From Ignavibacteriales bacterium (GTDB lineage: Bacteria > Bacteroidota > Ignavibacteria > T3Sed10-11): 9,319 nucleotides of DNA. Positions 5,772 through 9,319 of the stretch are shown here, piece by piece (within the stretch, counting starts at the first letter, position 1; the number at the start of each line of letters is the position of its first letter). The translations under genes and the position numbers were made by a program. The stretch covers positions 1 to 9,319 of the forward strand of contig PWJF01000426.1 of assembly GCA_003560935.1 (NCBI GenBank), written 5' to 3'. Below the pieces are notes generated by a model. The model searched no databases, was not told the DNA's origin, and was given only the letters and a program-made list of their open reading frames with translations.

Positions 5772-5979
5772 CATCCTTTTTGGTTGTCTCGTATCTGCCT
5801 TTTATTTCATCCACCGATTCATCCAACATATCCTTGAAATCGTCGACAATATCGGTACTTTTTTTTGCGATTTTCTTTCTGGTAGTCGATCCTTTTTGCG
5901 GAGCATATAACACACCCAGCAAAATCCCTACGGAAACACCGGTTATGAATCCCAATAGTACTTTCACTGTTGAATCCAT
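5740..5979 (-). CDS. YtxH-domain membrane-anchored protein
   Basis: A 79-residue protein with one N-terminal hydrophobic segment (about residues 6-26) containing the glycine-spaced pattern GFITGVSVGILLGVLYAP, then GSTTRKKI and a lysine/aspartate-rich amphipathic helix to the end. This is the standard layout of the YtxH family, often annotated as general-stress or gas-vesicle-like: a short membrane anchor followed by a coiled cytoplasmic or periplasmic helix. Biochemical function of the family is poorly known; stress or envelope roles are usually proposed. AAAGGA lies 8 bases before the ATG. It stands alone on its strand: the gene to its right is a plus-strand stub and the one to its left a convergent small ORF overlapping its last codons. 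Confidence 0.88.
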   Translation of the reverse strand: MDSTVKVLLGFITGVSVGILLGVLYAPQKGSTTRKKIAKKSTDIVDDFKDMLDESVDEIKGRYETTKKDAKEWMDKVKK

Positions 5980-6280
5980 AGTTCCATCCTTTCTTTTATT
6001 AATTCGCTTCGCTCATTGATTAAAATACAATTTGTTAATGGGAGTGTTACTCTGTTAATTTCAAACCACTGTAGTGTATATATAATAACCAACAAATTTT
6101 GCCGATGGTTTCATGTATTGATTCCGATGTACATATACACCGGGCTGCTCCGTAACTATCCCTGTAACAAAGTATTTCTCCAGTCATTCCGTCACTATAT
6201 CTATTCAATCGAATAATTATAATAATGTATTGACGTATCGAAAATTACACCGGTTGATACTTTCATAGGAAACCATACAC
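5980..6280. other. A/T-rich intergenic region with no clear gene
   Basis: It separates the divergent YtxH gene and the PAS stub. TATAAT occurs on the plus strand at 6081-6086 and 6218-6223, but neither has a good -35 box. TTGACG (6230-6235) lacks a -10 at proper spacing. A TTG-initiated 66-residue frame (6016-6216) has no ribosome binding site and an unlikely composition. Nothing else stands out. Confidence 0.5.
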
Positions 6281-6505
6281 ATGTCCAACAAAGATCTTAA
6301 ACTAATCTCTGATGATTTAAAAGAACGTGCCCTTGCTGCTGCCGGTGAAGGAATCACCATTGTTGACGCTCACCTGCCCGAAGGCGGTCTCCTAGTTAAT
6401 ATTTATCCTCCTCCATGTCCCAGGATGTTTCCAATTTGCGTTAACAATCAAAAGCAGGCAAATCTTTCTGTCCAAATTTCGAAGCTTCTGCCTTCATTAA
6501 TTTAA
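6281..6505 (+). pseudogene. Truncated PAS-domain protein remnant
   Basis: A 74-residue frame with ATG at 6281 and a weak AGGAAA about 8 to 10 bases upstream. Residues 13-40, from LKERALAAAGEGITIVDA to LLVN, resemble the opening of a PAS sensor domain (pattern ALAAxxxGIxIxDAxxPxxPLxYVN), as found at the N-terminus of PAS histidine kinases and diguanylate cyclases. After that N (base about 6400) the similarity stops: the next residues IYPPPCPRMFPIC do not continue into the expected FxxLTGY, and neither other plus frame does. The last 65 bases are antisense to the 3' end of the MttB-like gene. I read it as the 5' stub of a sensor gene cut by a deletion or rearrangement. It could still be translated. 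Confidence 0.6.
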
Positions 6506-7901
6506 TAATCCCGGACTTCGCTTCTTTGGATAGATTGGAAGGTGTGTAGTCATTAATGATTCTGACAACTTCCCGGTGTGCGCGCTCTTCCAGATCATAT
6601 CCTCCCTCATTCAAAAACCTTGCTTCGGTGGCTCTGTCGATTACCGAACCCGGAAATGTGTGTTCACTTCTGAGATATTTACGCGTGTGGTCTGCTATTA
6701 AAAGATGTCGTTCACTCATCAATTCCTGCATCAGTGGTATGATTGGAAAAGTTTCATTTTCCTCAAACCCTTGAATAAATCTCGATACAGCGGAACATAT
6801 TTCATGATCTACTACCAGCTTTTCAAGACTTTGACAATTTTCAAAGTCCAGCATTCCGGGTCCGCTTATTGAATTGATCCCGGAAAGTGCTGCTAAAGTT
6901 GCTCCCATAGAAGTTTCAAGACCAGCCTGTGCATCTATTCGCTTTGAATCCGAGAGAGACACATAAGCCTGTGTTGGTATTTCGAGAAATTTTCCGATTT
7001 CATTATTCGCGCAATCTATCATTATAATTTCGGGTGCACCAAGTGGTGTTGTTTCGTAACGTACGTCAAAAATAGCCGGAGAACCTCCCCATAACATTGG
7101 GAGACCCGGTTTTGCAAGCTGACCGATAACAATCCCGCTCAGGATTTCGGCAGCGAGCTGTGTCAACGTTCCTATTAACGTAACCGGTGCATTTAATCCG
7201 GACAACGGCATCGATACAATTTCAACCGGAATGGATAACTCCGCAAGGTCCAGTAAATTCTGAGGGGTAACGTCACCCCACTTCAACGGAGAGAGAGGGC
7301 AGCAGGTAAATACGGCAAGAGGTTTTTGTGCAAGAGCGCTCTCACTCCCTCTTACAGCCAGAAGAAAATCCTTCATTACCTTCACGGAATCTATTGTAAA
7401 CGATCCGGTTATTACCGGCTTTTCACAATAAAGCAGAGAAAGGAACAGACGGTAACTATCCGATATACCTTCGTGAACGTCGCACGGTATCATAGCCGTG
7501 CTCTGAGCCTGATACAACGGAAGTCCCGAAACGAGTTTAGCATACTCTATATAATCGGGTGTCAAAACCGTCCGTATCTTTTTCGTTCTATGATCCAGTA
7601 TTTTCAGAGCCGACGAGCCGGGAGTAAAATGAACATTGTACTCGCCGAAATGATGCGTCTCATTCCCGTTGACGTCGTACAGTTTGAAATGACCGGGGAC
7701 CGTGCTCAATGCCTGCGATATACTTTTTTCAGTAAACCATACATGCATCTTTTTATCGTCGATACGATTTCCGTGATCGGCAAGAAGAGCAAGTGCATTA
7801 CGGTTCTGAATCTGCATTCCCATCTCACACAGGATGGATTTGGCTTCATCAATGACTTTCTTCTTTGTCTCATCATTTAAAAAGTTAAGGAACGGTCTCA
7901 T
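6441..7901 (-). CDS. MttB-superfamily (trimethylamine methyltransferase-like) protein, non-pyrrolysine
   Basis: With the ATG at 7901 it encodes 486 residues and spans the usual length of the MttB family. Relatives move a methyl group from a quaternary or tertiary amine (trimethylamine, glycine betaine, carnitine and others) to a corrinoid protein. Recognisable are the N-terminal family start (RPFLNFLNDE), FTPGSSALKILD, PVITGSF, MLWGGSPAIFD and the conserved SDSKRIDAQAGLETSMGATLAALSG region, followed by LVVDHEI. No amber codon interrupts the frame, so it is not a pyrrolysine-containing MttB but of the MtgB-like non-Pyl type. The chosen ATG starts the family domain, 11 bases after the upstream stop; an in-frame GTG at 7928 would add 9 residues and overlap that gene by 16 bases. 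Neither has a clear Shine-Dalgarno. No corrinoid protein gene is within the window, so its partner and substrate are unknown. Confidence 0.88.
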   Translation of the reverse strand: MRPFLNFLNDETKKKVIDEAKSILCEMGMQIQNRNALALLADHGNRIDDKKMHVWFTEKSISQALSTVPGHFKLYDVNGNETHHFGEYNVHFTPGSSALKILDHRTKKIRTVLTPDYIEYAKLVSGLPLYQAQSTAMIPCDVHEGISDSYRLFLSLLYCEKPVITGSFTIDSVKVMKDFLLAVRGSESALAQKPLAVFTCCPLSPLKWGDVTPQNLLDLAELSIPVEIVSMPLSGLNAPVTLIGTLTQLAAEILSGIVIGQLAKPGLPMLWGGSPAIFDVRYETTPLGAPEIIMIDCANNEIGKFLEIPTQAYVSLSDSKRIDAQAGLETSMGATLAALSGINSISGPGMLDFENCQSLEKLVVDHEICSAVSRFIQGFEENETFPIIPLMQELMSERHLLIADHTRKYLRSEHTFPGSVIDRATEARFLNEGGYDLEERAHREVVRIINDYTPSNLSKEAKSGIIKLMKAEASKFGQKDLPAFDC

Positions 7902-7912
7902 GGTAATGGTTT

Positions 7913-9019
7913 TTATCGTGAAAGCCACCAGAATGTCTGAATGTCGAGATTCGTCAGTCCCACCTGTTTTGCCCTTCTTACGACCGTTTGATATTCTTCT
8001 CTTGTTATTCGCCTCGATATCTCCGGGTAATCATATGCTTTATGGAGCGGGTTATATTGTGCCATTATATTGACATAGGTATCTTTTGGTAAATTTTCTG
8101 CAATCCATTCCATAACTTTGTCGGAACCGCCGGCATTGTTCGGCATAACCAAATGTCGAATCATGAGTCCTCTTTGCATAATCCCGTTTTCCGCGGGTTT
8201 TGCCACACCAACCTGACGGTGCATCTCAAGGATCGCCTCCCTGGTAATTTCCGGATAATTCTCCGCTCCGGCGGCAGTTAGCCTTGCCGACATATCGCCA
8301 TCCCAGAATTTGAAATCCGGCAGGTAAATATCGATAACGCCATCAAGAAGCTTGAGTATTTCGAGGCGCTCCCAGCCGCAGGTGTTGTACACGACCGGTA
8401 GCCGTAATCCCCTGCCGGCGGCAATATCAAGAGCTTTCAGGATGGACGCGGAATAATGCGTCGGGGTTACCATATTAATGTTGTGACAACCGATTCTTTG
8501 CAGGCGAAGCATCATCTCCGCCAGGTCATCTTCTTGCCGGTTATATCCTCTGCCAAGCTGGCTTATTTCCCAATTTTGACAAAATACACACCGCAAACCA
8601 CAGTGTGATAAAAAGATAGTTCCGGAGCCGCCTCTTCCGACCAGGGGTCTCTCTTCACCAAAATGCGGCGTAAATGACGACACGACAAGCGTTGCACCGG
8701 GGGAACGACAGAACCCTGTCCTTCCCTGGAGGCGATTAACTCCACATTGTTTCGGACAGAGCCGGCAACTCTCCATTATTTCCCAGAGTTTCTCCGCCCG
8801 GGTTTTGAGTTCACCCGTTTTGTGGAGTTTTAAATATGCCGGTTCAAAATCAGTGCCGGCTATACCGGTATTTTCATCATGAGACCTTGTTTCATGATTC
8901 CCTGACTCCTCAGCGAGACAACTGAGAAAGATCGAAGAGAGTCCAACGTGACAACAAAACCTGGTAGTGGATTCGAGAAAATATCTTCGAGTAACGTTCT
9001 TCGATAAAAGATCATGCAT
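7913..9019 (-). CDS. PflX-type (COG1313) radical SAM protein with Tat-like leader
   Basis: A 368-residue radical SAM protein. The [4Fe-4S] motif is CGLRCVFC (C140, C144, C147), followed by QNWEISQ. Upstream is a second cysteine set, CRLCPKQCGVNR plus GFC (C85, C88, C92, C104), the hallmark of the PflX / COG1313 group, once described as pyruvate-formate-lyase-activase-like. The N-terminus has VTRRYFLES (residues 9-17), a good twin-arginine motif, then a modest hydrophobic stretch to FLSC (31-34), so the protein may be exported or membrane-tethered, which is unusual for a radical SAM enzyme. The ATG at 9019 is set by a perfect AAGGAGGT 5 bases upstream; a GTG at 9040 is rejected. It overlaps the upstream gene by 8 bases and is followed by the MttB-like gene 11 bases later. 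The substrate of this group is not known to me. Confidence 0.9.
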   Translation of the reverse strand: MHDLLSKNVTRRYFLESTTRFCCHVGLSSIFLSCLAEESGNHETRSHDENTGIAGTDFEPAYLKLHKTGELKTRAEKLWEIMESCRLCPKQCGVNRLQGRTGFCRSPGATLVVSSFTPHFGEERPLVGRGGSGTIFLSHCGLRCVFCQNWEISQLGRGYNRQEDDLAEMMLRLQRIGCHNINMVTPTHYSASILKALDIAAGRGLRLPVVYNTCGWERLEILKLLDGVIDIYLPDFKFWDGDMSARLTAAGAENYPEITREAILEMHRQVGVAKPAENGIMQRGLMIRHLVMPNNAGGSDKVMEWIAENLPKDTYVNIMAQYNPLHKAYDYPEISRRITREEYQTVVRRAKQVGLTNLDIQTFWWLSR

Positions 9020-9319
9020 GTTGTACCTCCTTGTAAACACCGGCCGGTTCAGTTGTTATGATAATGAAGCTTGCTATTTTAATAAGTGCCACCGTTATAC
9101 ACGTGCCGGTAAGACCGAGAACGGGCAAGAGAACAACGGCGCCTATAATTCCTCCCAACCATCCGCCCAGCAGATCGAATGCAAAAAGCATTCCACCTGT
9201 TCTGCTTAATCCTGCACTATCCTTCAGGTACAACTTGTTCGCCAGAGGGAATTGAGCTCCGACTAAGAGTCCGCTGATAAACGAAAGGATCAAAAACAGT
9301 ATTCTGAAAAATAAAAGAG
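9012..9319 (-). CDS. Integral membrane protein of the fused spermidine-synthase/MFS-like family, C-terminal part
   Basis: The frame is open to the right edge (a TTG at 9291-9293 is only an internal codon) and ends with TGA at 9012-9014. The visible 102 residues hold about three transmembrane segments: one ending FISGLLVGAQFP, one at LLGGWLGGIIGAVVLLPVLG, and one at TCITVALIKIASFIIIT. The segment GAQFPLANKLYL and the glycine-rich helix after LFAFDLLGG recall the membrane regions of spermidine-synthase-like proteins with an integral membrane domain (often labelled fused MFS/spermidine synthase). The catalytic aminopropyltransferase part is not in view. Its last 8 bases (ATGCATGA) contain the start codon of the radical SAM gene, so translation of the two is probably coupled. 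Confidence 0.65.
   Translation of the reverse strand, partial: LLFFRILFLILSFISGLLVGAQFPLANKLYLKDSAGLSRTGGMLFAFDLLGGWLGGIIGAVVLLPVLGLTGTCITVALIKIASFIIITTEPAGVYKEVQHA

Noticed and set aside
6016..6216. Plus-strand 66-residue frame in the intergenic region
   Set aside because: It starts with TTG, has no Shine-Dalgarno, and is rich in Cys, Tyr and Ile as expected of translated A/T-rich noncoding DNA.
6395..6425. Short ATCCT/AGGAT inverted repeat as terminator of the MttB operon
   Set aside because: Only 5 bp of stem with a 12-base loop and no T tract on the minus strand.
9020..9040. GTG at 9040 as start of the radical SAM gene
   Set aside because: It lies inside the upstream gene without a ribosome binding site, whereas AAGGAGGT stands at ideal distance from the ATG at 9019.

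Overview
The window looks like chromosomal DNA of a Gram-negative, T9SS-bearing bacterium of the Bacteroidetes/Ignavibacteria/Calditrichota kind. The main clue is the C-terminal sorting domain of the gene at 297-1412, with its FPNPFNP motif followed by the beta-rich FlgD-like module usual in those phyla. Two Tat-type signal peptides, a Sec signal peptide, moderate-to-low G+C and mostly good AGGAG-type ribosome binding sites fit this. I cannot name a genus. No tRNA, rRNA, CRISPR array, insertion sequence or phage gene was seen.

Layout. (1) 1-1412: two minus-strand genes for exported proteins. One is the 5' end of a secreted protein that runs off the left edge (1-135). The other is a Tat-signal, split-Soret-type dihaem cytochrome with a T9SS sorting domain (297-1412). 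A 9-bp hairpin lies between them. (2) 1413-1808: a 396-base intergenic region with a clear promoter for the next gene and several inverted repeats. (3) 1809-2620: two plus-strand RNA-binding proteins, an RRM protein and a cold-shock protein. They have promoters of identical geometry. The cold-shock gene has a long structured leader that contains a full intrinsic terminator just before its ribosome binding site, which suggests attenuation. (4) 2639-5372: a minus-strand run of an M20 deacylase/peptidase, a cystathionine gamma-synthase/lyase-type PLP enzyme and a small unknown protein, probably an amino-acid (sulfur or lysine/arginine) metabolism operon. (5) 5373-6280: a divergent control region with a CRP-like palindrome, a 59-residue ORF on the plus strand, and a convergent YtxH-type envelope protein. 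(6) 6281-6505: a 74-residue stub whose first 40 residues look like the start of a PAS domain, cut off near the 3' end of the next operon. (7) 6441-9319: a tightly packed minus-strand operon. It runs from a fused membrane/spermidine-synthase-like protein (3' end only) to a PflX-type radical SAM protein with a Tat-like leader, then to an MttB-superfamily methyltransferase without an in-frame amber codon.

The items most worth a second look are the Tat-plus-T9SS split-Soret cytochrome (a candidate cell-surface redox protein), the attenuator-like leader of the cold-shock gene, the CRP-like site placed almost symmetrically between two divergent promoters, and the operon pairing a Tat-leader radical SAM protein with a non-pyrrolysine MttB homologue. 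All functional statements come from recognising motifs by eye; no database search was run.
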